From the NCBI GenBank assembly GCA_035192965.1, contig CP136571.1:3862501-3926500 (forward strand): a stretch of DNA of 64,000 nucleotides, written 5' to 3'. The notes under the pieces were generated by a model. The model was not told the DNA's origin and ran no database searches. It worked only from the letters and a program-made list of their open reading frames with translations. The stretch comes from Fuscovulum sp. Its GTDB lineage: Bacteria; Pseudomonadota; Alphaproteobacteria; Rhodobacterales; Rhodobacteraceae. A program made the translations under genes and the position numbers. Shown in pieces: positions 53,465 through 61,938 of this stretch; the first letter of the stretch is position 1, and the number at the start of each line of letters is the position of its first letter.

Positions 53465-54957
53465 TTCTTCTTCATCAGCCCAGACAGGCCCGAAGGCAGG
53501 CTCATCCCGCGCGGCATCCCGGGGAAGCCGCCGCCCTGACCCAGGCCCTGCTTCATCCCGCGCGCCGCTTCTTCCAGCTGTTCGGGCGTCATCTTGCTGG
53601 GATCCGGCAGCCCGCCCTTGCCCATCATCTGCTTGAGGGCCTGCTTCATCATGCCCCCCTTGCCCATCTTCTTCATCATCTCGGCCATCTGCTTGTGCTG
53701 CTTCAGCAGCCGGTTCAGATCGGCCACGTCCAGCCCGGCCCCTGCCGCGATCCGCTTCTTCCGGCTCGCCTGCAACATGTCGGGATTGGCGCGTTCCTTC
53801 TTGGTCATCGCCTGAATCAGCGCGATCTGCCGCTTCAGCATCTTGTCGTCGATGCCCGCCTCGGCGGCAGCGGCCTGCATCTTGCCCATGCCGGGCATCA
53901 TGCCCATCAGGCCCTGCATGCCGCCCATCTTGACCATCTGCTCCAGCTGCATCCGCAGATCGTTCATGTTGAACAGCCCCTTCTGGAACCGTTTCATCAT
54001 GCGCTCTGCCTGCTCGGCCTCGAACGTCTCCTGCGCCTTCTCGACCAGCGCGACAATGTCGCCCATGCCAAGAATACGGCCCGCCACGCGATCGGCCTCG
54101 AAGGTCTCGATCGCGTCCATCTTCTCGCCAAGACCGACGAACCGGATCGGCTTGCCCGTCACCGCCCGCATGGACAGTGCGGCACCGCCGCGCCCGTCGC
54201 CATCCATCCGCGTCAGCACCACGCCAGAAATGCCGACCTTGCCGTCGAACTCGGTCGCCACATTCACCGCGTCCTGGCCCGTCAGGCCATCGACCACCAG
54301 CAGCACTTCGCGCGGCTGGGCGATGTCACGCACCGCCTGCACCTCGTCCATAAGCACTTCGTCGATGTGCAACCGGCCGGCGGTATCCAGGAACAGCACG
54401 TCATAGCCGCCCAGATTGGCCTGCGTCTTGGCGCGCTTGGCAATCTGCACCGCAGACTCGCCCTTGACGATGGGCAGGCTGTCCACGCCGATCTGCGCGC
54501 CGAGGATGGCCAACTGCTCCATCGCGGCCGGGCGGTTGGTATCGAGCGAGGCCAGCAGAACCCGCTTGCCGTTACGCTCTTTCAACCGCTTGGCCAGCTT
54601 GGCCGTGGTCGTGGTCTTCCCCGACCCCTGCAAACCCACCATCAGGATCGTGGCCGGCGGATTGTCGATCTTCAGCGCATCGGGTTCGCCATCCCCGGCC
54701 AGAACGCGGATCAGCTCGTCATGGACGATCTTCACCACCATCTGCCCCGGCGTGACCGACTTGGTCACCGCCACGCCCGTGGCCTTGTCCTGCACCCGCT
54801 TGACGAAATCCCGCGCCACAGGCAGCGACACGTCCGCCTCCAGCAGCGCCACCCGCACCTCGCGCAGCGCGGTCACGACATCGGCCTCGCTCAACGCCCC
54901 GGCCTTGGTCAGGCGGTCGAAAACACCACCAAGGCGTTCTGACAGGCTCTCGAACAT
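53461..54957 (-). CDS. ffh: Signal recognition particle protein Ffh
   Basis: 498 residues from MFESLSERLGGVFDRL. GTPase: MVGLQGSGKTTTTAKLA (P-loop), LLASLDTNRPAA, VLFLDTAGRLHID, LTRMDGDGRGGAAL, GKPIRFVGLGEKMD. Methionine-rich M domain after about residue 295 (MQLEQMVKMGGMQGLMGMMPGMG). Binds 4.5S RNA and signal sequences for delivery to the membrane. First gene of the operon that ends with rpmE. Confidence 0.98.
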   Translation of the reverse strand: MFESLSERLGGVFDRLTKAGALSEADVVTALREVRVALLEADVSLPVARDFVKRVQDKATGVAVTKSVTPGQMVVKIVHDELIRVLAGDGEPDALKIDNPPATILMVGLQGSGKTTTTAKLAKRLKERNGKRVLLASLDTNRPAAMEQLAILGAQIGVDSLPIVKGESAVQIAKRAKTQANLGGYDVLFLDTAGRLHIDEVLMDEVQAVRDIAQPREVLLVVDGLTGQDAVNVATEFDGKVGISGVVLTRMDGDGRGGAALSMRAVTGKPIRFVGLGEKMDAIETFEADRVAGRILGMGDIVALVEKAQETFEAEQAERMMKRFQKGLFNMNDLRMQLEQMVKMGGMQGLMGMMPGMGKMQAAAAEAGIDDKMLKRQIALIQAMTKKERANPDMLQASRKKRIAAGAGLDVADLNRLLKQHKQMAEMMKKMGKGGMMKQALKQMMGKGGLPDPSKMTPEQLEEAARGMKQGLGQGGGFPGMPRGMSLPSGLSGLMKKK

Positions 54958-55291
54958 GGCGACCCTCCGGGTTCGTTGCGAAAAACCGGATATGGGGGTC
55001 CGGCAGCGGAATTGTGACCCACGCAAAGCGAAAAGGCACCCGTGGGCGCAACGCGCTGACGGATGGCGATCCCCGCATATGCGACGGGACCGGAAGCGCA
55101 GGCCTCCGGGGAATTACCGGGGGCGATACGCCCACCCGCCCGCCGAGTCAACCCCGCCCTCTGGCCCGCCCTCTGGCCCGCCCCCAGGCCCACGCTCAGC
55201 CGCACCAGCCCGCGCAACCGGGAATTGCCTCTTGCAATCCCCTGTGCATCGCCGCCAGATTAACCCTCACATTGTTCACGGACGCACAGCT
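54958..55291. other. Intergenic region between ffh and the LysR gene
   Basis: 334 bases in a divergent gap. Promoters of both genes must be here; no clear -35/-10 pair stands out. It holds a 12-bp tandem repeat (55155-55190) and nothing gene-like. Confidence 0.6.
55155..55190. repeat. 12-bp tandem repeat, three units
   Basis: CGCCCTCTGGCC twice, then CGCCCCCAGGCC. Lies in the ffh/LysR promoter gap; copy number may vary by slippage. Confidence 0.8.
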
Positions 55292-56176
55292 ATGGGCATT
55301 GATACCTGGGATGAAATTCGCACCGCCTATCAGGTGGCGCGCCTTGGCACTGTTTCCGGCGCGGCCGAGGTTCTGGGGGTCCACCACGCCACCGTGATCC
55401 GCCATATCGACGCGCTGGAAAAGCGCCTCGGCACCCGCCTGTTCCAGCGCCACGCGCGGGGCTACACCCCGACCGAGGCCGGGCATGACCTGCTGTCAGT
55501 CGCCCAGACCACGGATGAACAATTCGCCCAGTTGGCCTCTCGCATCAAAGGCATCGGCGAAACGGTGGCGGGCGAACTCGTCATCACCTCCATCTCGGGC
55601 GTGGCCGATCTGCTGGTCCCCATCCTCGCGCGGTTCCAGACCGAATATCCTGCCGTGATCCTGCGCTTCCTCACCGATATGCGCGTCTTCCGCCTGGATT
55701 ATGGCGAGGCGCATGTCGCCATCCGCGCCGGTGCCGCACCGGAAGAACCCGACAACGTGGTCCAACCCCTCGTCCGCATGCGCACCGGCCTTTACGCCGC
55801 GCGCAGCTATGTCGAACGCCACGGCCTGCCCGCCTCGGAAGCCGACCTCATCGCCCACAGCTTCGTCGGCAATGACAGCGCCGAAAGCCGCGCGCCCTTC
55901 AACCGCTGGCTCCGCGCCATCGTCCCGCCTGAAAACATCCGCTTCCGCGCCACCGAAATGGCCGCGATGGAAGCCGCCATCCGTGCCGGGCTCGGCATCG
56001 GCTTTCTCTCGGCCTTCAAGACCGCCAATGACCCCGACCTGGTCGAGATCATGCCCCCCCGCCCCGAATGGGATGCGCCCTTGTGGATCGTCACCCATGT
56101 CGATCTGCACCGCACCCGCAAGGTGCAGGCCTTCCTCACCGTCCTGAAGGACGCAGCAAAATCCTGGTCGGTATGA
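55292..56176 (+). CDS. LysR family transcriptional regulator
   Basis: 294 residues from MGIDTWDEIRTAYQVAR. The HTH covers about 5-65 (TVSGAAEVLGVHHATVIRHIDALEKRLGTRLFQR), followed by a LysR substrate domain (ELVITSISGVADLLVPILARF, LDYGEAHVAIRAGAA). The effector is unknown. The DMT exporter gene starts 7 bases after its stop, so regulator and transporter are probably one transcript, unlike the usual divergent LysR layout. Confidence 0.92.
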   Translation: MGIDTWDEIRTAYQVARLGTVSGAAEVLGVHHATVIRHIDALEKRLGTRLFQRHARGYTPTEAGHDLLSVAQTTDEQFAQLASRIKGIGETVAGELVITSISGVADLLVPILARFQTEYPAVILRFLTDMRVFRLDYGEAHVAIRAGAAPEEPDNVVQPLVRMRTGLYAARSYVERHGLPASEADLIAHSFVGNDSAESRAPFNRWLRAIVPPENIRFRATEMAAMEAAIRAGLGIGFLSAFKTANDPDLVEIMPPRPEWDAPLWIVTHVDLHRTRKVQAFLTVLKDAAKSWSV

Positions 56177-56183
56177 GCGCGGC

Positions 56184-57071
56184 GTGACCCTGACAGACCA
56201 AGGTCGCGGGCATCTGGCGATGCTCACCTTCTCGGCCCTCGTGGCAGGGTCGTTCAGCCTTGGCGCAATGACGGCGCCGCTGATCGACCCGCTGGCGCTG
56301 TCGGCGCTCCGCTTCCTGCTGGCGGGCGCGATTGTGGGTGCCGCAGCCTTTGCCACCACCGGCATCCGGCGCAGCGCGGCGCAGGCCCCGTGGCGCTACC
56401 TGATCCTCGGCGCTCTGCTGGCTGCCTATTTCGTGCTGATGTTCCAAGGCCTGAAAACCGCCGAACCCGTCTCTACCGCCGCTGTCTTCACCCTGACCCC
56501 GGCGCTGGCGGCGGGGTTCGGCTGGCTCACCCTGCGCCAGCGCCTGACGCGCCGCATGGCACTTGCACTGGCCATCGGGGCAGTGGGCGCGCTTTGGGTG
56601 ATCTTCCGCGCCGATCCCCAGCGCTTGCTGGCCCTGCAAATCGGCACGGGCGAGGTGATCTATTTCGCAGGCTGCGTCGCCCACGCGCTCTATGCGCCCC
56701 TCGTGCGCAAGTTCAACCGTGGTGAACCCGCCGTGGTCTTCACCTTCGGGATGATGATCGCAGGCTGGCTGATCCTGACCGTGGCCGGCGCGCCTGCCAT
56801 CCTTGCCACCGATTGGCCCGCCCTGCCGGCCATCGTCTGGATCACACTGGTCTATACGGCGGTCTTCGCCAGCGCCGCCACCTTCGTTCTGCTGCAATTC
56901 GCCACCCTGCACCTGCCGGCGGCCAAGGTCATGGCCTATACCTATCTGGTGCCAAGCTGGGTGATCCTGTGGGAAATCGCCCTGGGCCGCAGCGCGCCCC
57001 CCGCCCTCATCCTCGGCGGTGTCGCGCTGTCCATCCTTGCCCTGCTGCTGCTTCTAAAAGACGAAGGCTGA
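56184..57071 (+). CDS. DMT superfamily transporter, EamA type
   Basis: 295 residues with a GTG start and ten predicted helices in two EamA repeats (first about 10-135: SALVAGSFSLGAMTAPLIDPLALSALRF in pieces; second about 150-290: AHALYAPLVRKFNRGEP, VMAYTYLVPSWVILWEIALG). Likely an exporter of metabolites such as amino acids; substrate unknown. Co-transcribed with the LysR gene. Confidence 0.9.
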   Translation: MTLTDQGRGHLAMLTFSALVAGSFSLGAMTAPLIDPLALSALRFLLAGAIVGAAAFATTGIRRSAAQAPWRYLILGALLAAYFVLMFQGLKTAEPVSTAAVFTLTPALAAGFGWLTLRQRLTRRMALALAIGAVGALWVIFRADPQRLLALQIGTGEVIYFAGCVAHALYAPLVRKFNRGEPAVVFTFGMMIAGWLILTVAGAPAILATDWPALPAIVWITLVYTAVFASAATFVLLQFATLHLPAAKVMAYTYLVPSWVILWEIALGRSAPPALILGGVALSILALLLLLKDEG

Positions 57072-57128
57072 TCACGGCCCCGGCGGTGCAGGGGGGCCGT
57101 CTGCCCCCCTCGGCGCTGCGCGCCTCAC

Positions 57129-57205
57129 CCCCCGAGGATATTTTTCCAGAGAAGATATCAAGCAGCACGAATTCCCCTCTTCTCTGCCGCAAATATCCCC
57201 GGGGG
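57129..57205. repeat. Inverted pair of dispersed repeats between convergent genes
   Basis: GGATATTTTTCCAGAGAAGA (57136-57155) and TCTTCTCTGCCGCAAATATC core (57178-57200) form imperfect arms of about 28 bases around a 22-base spacer. Both belong to the dispersed family. The pair lies between the convergent DMT and aldehyde dehydrogenase genes, in the place of a bidirectional terminator. Confidence 0.75.
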
Positions 57206-57308
57206 TCCGGGGGTGGAACCCCCGCGCCCGAGCCGAAGCGCGGCACGCGCGCAGGCGAGACAAAGGTCTTGCGGGCAAGGCCGCCCCGGCCTTGCCCGCG
57301 CAATAAGA

Positions 57309-58814
57309 TCAGCGCAACTCGGCAGGCAACAGCGCTTCGGGCAGGTTCTGATAGCTTACCGGGCGCAGCCAGCGGCGGATCGCCATGGTCCCCACACTCG
57401 TCGCGCCGAAACTGGTCGAGGCGGGGTAAGGCCCGCCATGGACCATCGCCTCGCAAACCTCGACACCAGTGGGGAAGCCATTGGCCAACACCCGCCCCGC
57501 CTTGCGCTCCAGCACCGGCATCAGCCGCCGCGCCAGATCGGTGTCGGCGTCGTCCATCTGCAAGGTGCAGGTCAACTGCCCCTCCAAGGACCGCGCCACC
57601 GCCTCCATCTGCGCGAAATCCGCCACCCGCACGATCAGGCCCAGCGGCCCAAACACCTCTTCGCCCAGCGCGTGATTGGCCAGCCAGTCTTTCCCCGTCA
57701 CCTCGAACAGCGCGGGCGTCGCACTGCGGCCGTCGCAAGGCGTGTGCAGCACATCGCGCACGCCGCCCACCGCCGCGATCCGGTCGCGCCCGGCGCGATA
57801 GGCCGATGCGATGCCCTCGGTCAGCATCACCTGCGCGGCCACTGCCGCCAGCGCCTCACGCGCGGCGGCGACGAAGCCCTCCGCCTCCGGCCCGTCGATC
57901 ACCAGCAGGATACCGGGATTGGTGCAGAACTGCCCCGCCCCCATCGTGAGCGACCCGGCCCAGCCCTTAGCCACCGCTGCCCCCCGCGCCGCCAAGGCGG
58001 CCGGCAGCAGGAACACCGGGTTCACCGACCCCAATTCGCCATAGAACGGGATCGGCACATCACGCCGCGCGCACAGATCAAACAGCGCCCGCCCACCCGC
58101 AAGCGATCCGGTAAACCCGACCGCCGTGATCAGCGGATGGGTCACCAGCGCCACGCCCAGATCATTGCCGACCCCCTGGATCAGGCTGAACACCCCCGGA
58201 TGCACACCGCAGGCCGCCACAGCCGCCGCCACCGCCTGCGCCACGATCTCGCCCGTGCCGGGATGGGCCAGATGCCCCTTCACCACCACCGGGCACCCCG
58301 CCGCCAAGGCCGAGGCCGTGTCGCCCCCCGCCGTGGAAAACGCCAAGGGAAAGTTCGACGCCCCGAACACCGCCACCGGCCCCACCGGGCGCTGCATCAG
58401 CCGGATATCCGGGCGCGGCAAAGGCTGGCGATCGGGCAACGCCGCGTCATGGCGCAGGTCAAGGAAAGCCTCTGACAGGATATGCCGCGCGAACAGCCGC
58501 AGCTGCCCCGTGGTGCGCCCCCGCTCCCCCTCCAGCCGCGCTGTGGGCAAGCCGGTCTCGGCGGTGCCGATGGCGGTCAACTCCGCGCCGCGCGCCTCGA
58601 TCTCATCCGCGACCCGCTCCAGAAACGCCGCGCGCTCGGCCCGCGTCAGCGCGGAATAGGACCAGAACGCCGCTTCCGCTGCCTGCACGGCGCGGTCCAC
58701 CTCGGCGGCGCCGCCGCTGGCAAAGACCTGCCCCGCCCCGCTTGCAGGGGTCGAGGTGAAGGTCGCCCCGCCCCCAACCCATTCCCCGGCAATCAGATGT
58801 TTTCCGTTCAGCAT
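57309..58814 (-). CDS. Aldehyde dehydrogenase, ketoglutaric semialdehyde type
   Basis: 501 residues. NAD(P)-binding GPVAVFGASNFPLAF, VGFTGSLAGGRAL, catalytic Glu in YGELGSVNPVFLLP and Cys in TMGAGQFCTNPG. The GASNFPLAFSTAGGDTASALAAGCPV signature matches alpha-ketoglutaric semialdehyde (2,5-dioxovalerate) dehydrogenase of sugar-acid and hydroxyproline breakdown. No sugar-acid dehydratase is adjacent, so the substrate is family inference. Single gene. Confidence 0.88.
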   Translation of the reverse strand: MLNGKHLIAGEWVGGGATFTSTPASGAGQVFASGGAAEVDRAVQAAEAAFWSYSALTRAERAAFLERVADEIEARGAELTAIGTAETGLPTARLEGERGRTTGQLRLFARHILSEAFLDLRHDAALPDRQPLPRPDIRLMQRPVGPVAVFGASNFPLAFSTAGGDTASALAAGCPVVVKGHLAHPGTGEIVAQAVAAAVAACGVHPGVFSLIQGVGNDLGVALVTHPLITAVGFTGSLAGGRALFDLCARRDVPIPFYGELGSVNPVFLLPAALAARGAAVAKGWAGSLTMGAGQFCTNPGILLVIDGPEAEGFVAAAREALAAVAAQVMLTEGIASAYRAGRDRIAAVGGVRDVLHTPCDGRSATPALFEVTGKDWLANHALGEEVFGPLGLIVRVADFAQMEAVARSLEGQLTCTLQMDDADTDLARRLMPVLERKAGRVLANGFPTGVEVCEAMVHGGPYPASTSFGATSVGTMAIRRWLRPVSYQNLPEALLPAELR

Positions 58815-58912
58815 GGCCCGGCCTCTTCTGCAATGCGTTGCACGTCGCGTTCAAAGCCCAAATGCCAGCTTATCCGCCCAAGGAAAAGGCCGGACCGACC
58901 GATCGCCCTGCC

Positions 58913-59965
58913 CTAGCCGCGCCGGGGTTCGGTTTCACCCGCCGCAAGGGTGGGGTCCATCCCGCCCTTCAGCCCGGCACTGCCATAGAGCCGCCGATGC
59001 CAGGCCGCAGGCATCCGCCCATGCAGCCATTGCCCCATCCCCAGCAAGAACAGCCCGGCCAGCACTGGCAAACCCAGCCCCAGCCCCATCAGCGCCCAGA
59101 TCTGCGTCACGCCCAGCCGCAACGCCGCCAGCAGCACAATGAAATGCAGAAAATAGATCATCATCGACAGAAAGGCGATGTTCACAGGCACGGGCGGCAC
59201 CTCTGTGCGCAGCGCCACCAGCAGGATCATCAACGCGAAAGCCGCCGTCAGGAACGGAAACTCCGGCGGCGCAAAGATGCTCAGCCCGAACAGATCCAGC
59301 GACAGCGCCGCCTCGCCCAGCCGCAGCAGCGCCAGCCCGCCCAGCACCGCCCAGGCCTGCCCGGCACTCGGCAACCAGCCCATCCCGCGCCGGCGGATAC
59401 GGTCGGCCACCAGATAGCCGATCACCACAAAGGGGAACTCGAAGAACACCCCGTTGCGCCATGTGTGCATCGACAAGGTCGCGTCTGAAAAGAAATCCAC
59501 GCCCTGCAACGTCGTGCCGCACAGCAGAAAGATCAGCCCCAGCCAGATCAGCCAGCGCCGCCCCCGGCGATCATCCCCCGCCAGCAGCAGCACCACCCGC
59601 AACACCACCAGCGCCAGCATCAGCGCCGCCATGTACCACAGATGGATCGGCCCGAAGATCAGGTCCTGCACCACCGTGCCAAGCGTCGGGTCCTGCGGCC
59701 ACCAGACCGGCAAATACAGCACGGTCCACAGCAGATAGAACAAGCCCAGCCGGATCAACCACGCCCGCGCGCGGCCATGGTGAAAGGTCGAATGGAACAG
59801 GAATCCCGAAACCACCGCAAATGTCGGCACCACCGTCCGCACCAGCCCCTGCCCAAGGACATAGGCGACCACGCCCCCCTGCAAGGTCAGCAGCGTCGCA
59901 TGCGCCCAGACCACACCCGCGGCGATGATCAACTTCAGCACATCAATGGAATGAATTCTGGGCAT
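58913..59965 (-). CDS. Acyltransferase family 3 membrane protein
   Basis: 350 residues with about ten helices. Typical opening RIHSIDVLKLIIAAGVVWAHA with the conserved His, and PTFAVVSGFLF; these are the signatures of the Acyl_transf_3 (OafA/NodX/WecH) family. Transfers acyl groups to surface sugars or small molecules; acceptor unknown. Single gene. Confidence 0.88.
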   Translation of the reverse strand: MPRIHSIDVLKLIIAAGVVWAHATLLTLQGGVVAYVLGQGLVRTVVPTFAVVSGFLFHSTFHHGRARAWLIRLGLFYLLWTVLYLPVWWPQDPTLGTVVQDLIFGPIHLWYMAALMLALVVLRVVLLLAGDDRRGRRWLIWLGLIFLLCGTTLQGVDFFSDATLSMHTWRNGVFFEFPFVVIGYLVADRIRRRGMGWLPSAGQAWAVLGGLALLRLGEAALSLDLFGLSIFAPPEFPFLTAAFALMILLVALRTEVPPVPVNIAFLSMMIYFLHFIVLLAALRLGVTQIWALMGLGLGLPVLAGLFLLGMGQWLHGRMPAAWHRRLYGSAGLKGGMDPTLAAGETEPRRG

Positions 59966-60162
59966 CAGGATCGGCTAACCGGGAAATGGGGCAAAAATTC
60001 GAAACCCATTCCTCGCCCGTGCCGTCATCGCCTGCAACGGCCAACGCCCCACGCCACGCGCCCATGCCGGAAAACCGCGCATCAGGCCACCCAAGGCAAT
60101 CTTCATTCTGGCTTGCTTGTTCAACATCTCATCCGATTCTGAACGGTCGTCAGTCGGTAGGA
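59966..60162. other. Gap between the acyltransferase gene and tRNA-Arg
   Basis: No gene, repeat or attachment-site copy of the tRNA 3' end seen here. Confidence 0.5.
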
Positions 60163-60239
60163 TGGCGGACCCGGAGCGATTCGAACGCCCGACCCTCAGA
60201 TTCGTAGTCTGATGCTCTATCCAGCTGAGCTACGGGTCC
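60163..60239 (-). tRNA. tRNA-Arg (anticodon ACG)
   Basis: Read on the minus strand: GGACCCG acceptor, D-loop AGCTCAGCTGGATAGAG, anticodon stem with loop CTACGAA (ACG), T-loop GTTCGAATC, and GGGTCC, G discriminator and encoded CCA (60163-60165). 77 bases with CCA. Position A34 would be edited to inosine to read CGN codons. Confidence 0.97.
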
Positions 60240-60304
60240 ATCGTGGGGCAGCGTTTAGCCCCGGTCATTCGGGGGTGCAAGGGAAAAAACGCAAGGCAAC
60301 GGCC

Positions 60305-61726
60305 TCATTCCGCATCGCCGGGCGATAGCCGCTTGGGCAGGCGGATCTGGAACTCCGTCCCCTCGGCATCGCTGCGTGCCAGTTCCAGCCGCCCGCCATG
60401 GCCGCGCACCAGCTCAGCCGCGATGGCCAGTCCAAGCCCCGTGCCGCCCTTGCGTGCGCCGCCTTGGAACGCCTCGAACAGATGCTCTTTGGCGCGTGGC
60501 GGCAGGCCCGGCCCGGTATCGCCAACCCGGATCCACCAATCCTGCTCATCCTCGCCCGCCGACATTTCGATGGTCCCGCCCTGCCCCGTCGCCTCGATGG
60601 CCTGCCGCGCATTGCGCACCAGGTTGGACAGCACGCGGTAAAGCTGTTCCGTATCCGCCCGGATCACCAACCCCGCCGGAACATCGTTCAAAAAGGCCAC
60701 CAGCGATTCCTCGCCCGCCAGACCTTCGCCTTCGATCACATCATCGGCCAGCAGGCGCAGCGCGAACCGCTTCAATGTCGGCGGCGGCTCTTCGGCCTTG
60801 CCGAAGGCCAGTGTCGATTCGCACAGGCTCACCGCGCGCGAGATTGATCCCACCAGCTTGGGCGCGGCCCGCGCCACCGCCGGATCGGCGCTCGCCCCCA
60901 GCCGGTCGGCAAACAATTGCGCCGTGGTCAGGATGTTGCGCAGGTCATGGCTGATCTTGGCCACCGCCCCGCCCAGTTGCGCCAGCCGCTCCTTCTGCCG
61001 CAACGCGCCGGTCAACTGCGTCTGCATGGAGGCCAGCGCTTCTTCCGCCACGCGCAACTCTTCGACCTCGGCCGAAGGCGCGATCACGCGCCGCGCATCC
61101 TCGGGCGCTTCGGCATAGGCGGTCATATGCTGCACCACCCGCCGGATCGGCACCACCAGCAACCGCTGCACCGCCAGAAACAGCAAAAACGCCGTCACGA
61201 CCGAAATCAGCGCTGACAGGAACAGGATCCGCAGCCCGTATTCGATCATCGCCACCCGCAGCGGCCCGGTCTCCATCGTGATCTCGATCAAGAGCCCCGC
61301 ATCCTGCACCGGGTTGCCGATCACCCGGATGATCCGGTTCTCGGGATCGGCCAGCACGACAGATGCATCGCGGATCAATTCCCACGGCCCCGCCATCCGC
61401 AGATCGAACGTGTCATGGATCGGCGCGGGGATGGGCGACGACAACACCAACTGCCGCACCTCATCGCGCCGCAGCACCACGTTGAACACTTCGGCATTCT
61501 TCAGCAGTTCGGTCTCAAGCTCTGCCCCCACTGTCGCATCATCTGCCGCCAGCAGCGCCAGCGATGCGATCTGCGCCTTCTCCAGCCGCAGCAGCATGTA
61601 ATCCGCCCGGAACCGCGCGATGCTGGGCACAAAGATCAGCACTTCGGCCAGCATGACAAAGGCCACCGTCAGCAGCAGGAAACGCCCAGACAGCGTGTTC
61701 AGAAACCTGCCCCGCCCGATCCGCAC
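60305..61726 (-). CDS. Sensor histidine kinase (orphan)
   Basis: 473 residues. Two helices (about 15-37 and 167-190) bound a periplasmic sensor of about 130 residues; HAMP-like segment follows. The H box is GGAVAKISHDLRNILTTAQL, the N box LSNLVRNARQAIEATG, G boxes VGDTGPGLPPRAKEHLFEAF and KGGTGLGLAIAAELVRGHGG. No response regulator lies in the window next to it. Signal unknown. Confidence 0.93.
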   Translation of the reverse strand: MRIGRGRFLNTLSGRFLLLTVAFVMLAEVLIFVPSIARFRADYMLLRLEKAQIASLALLAADDATVGAELETELLKNAEVFNVVLRRDEVRQLVLSSPIPAPIHDTFDLRMAGPWELIRDASVVLADPENRIIRVIGNPVQDAGLLIEITMETGPLRVAMIEYGLRILFLSALISVVTAFLLFLAVQRLLVVPIRRVVQHMTAYAEAPEDARRVIAPSAEVEELRVAEEALASMQTQLTGALRQKERLAQLGGAVAKISHDLRNILTTAQLFADRLGASADPAVARAAPKLVGSISRAVSLCESTLAFGKAEEPPPTLKRFALRLLADDVIEGEGLAGEESLVAFLNDVPAGLVIRADTEQLYRVLSNLVRNARQAIEATGQGGTIEMSAGEDEQDWWIRVGDTGPGLPPRAKEHLFEAFQGGARKGGTGLGLAIAAELVRGHGGRLELARSDAEGTEFQIRLPKRLSPGDAE

Positions 61727-61880
61727 GAAAACCCCGCCCCTTGTCTACAACTATTGAAATACGCATCGCCCTTGCTCGCCCGCAACCCCTAAGGTCCGCA
61801 TATGCCGCAACAAGGCATCAATCTGCGCACCACCTCAATCTGCGCCTGCTCAGTCCAAGGATACTGGCGCACCCAGCCCC

Positions 61881-61903
61881 TTCATCTTGGCCCAAATACC
61901 CAA
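61881..61903. repeat. Dispersed intergenic repeat, TTCATCTTGGCCCAAATA type
   Basis: Identical over 23 bases to 15458-15480 and 33961-33983. Lies 36 bases past the end of the flavoprotein gene. Confidence 0.8.
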
Positions 61904-61938
61904 AATGCACCGCCCGCCACGGGCGCGCCGCCCGGCGG

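Noticed and set aside
57007..57738. A minus-strand frame over the gap between the DMT and aldehyde dehydrogenase genes
   Set aside because: Mostly covered by the dehydrogenase gene in another frame and crosses the inverted dispersed repeats; low-complexity product.
60163..60239. tRNA-Arg as an integration site of a genomic island
   Set aside because: No integrase, no repeated tRNA 3' end and no change in gene character on either side were seen.
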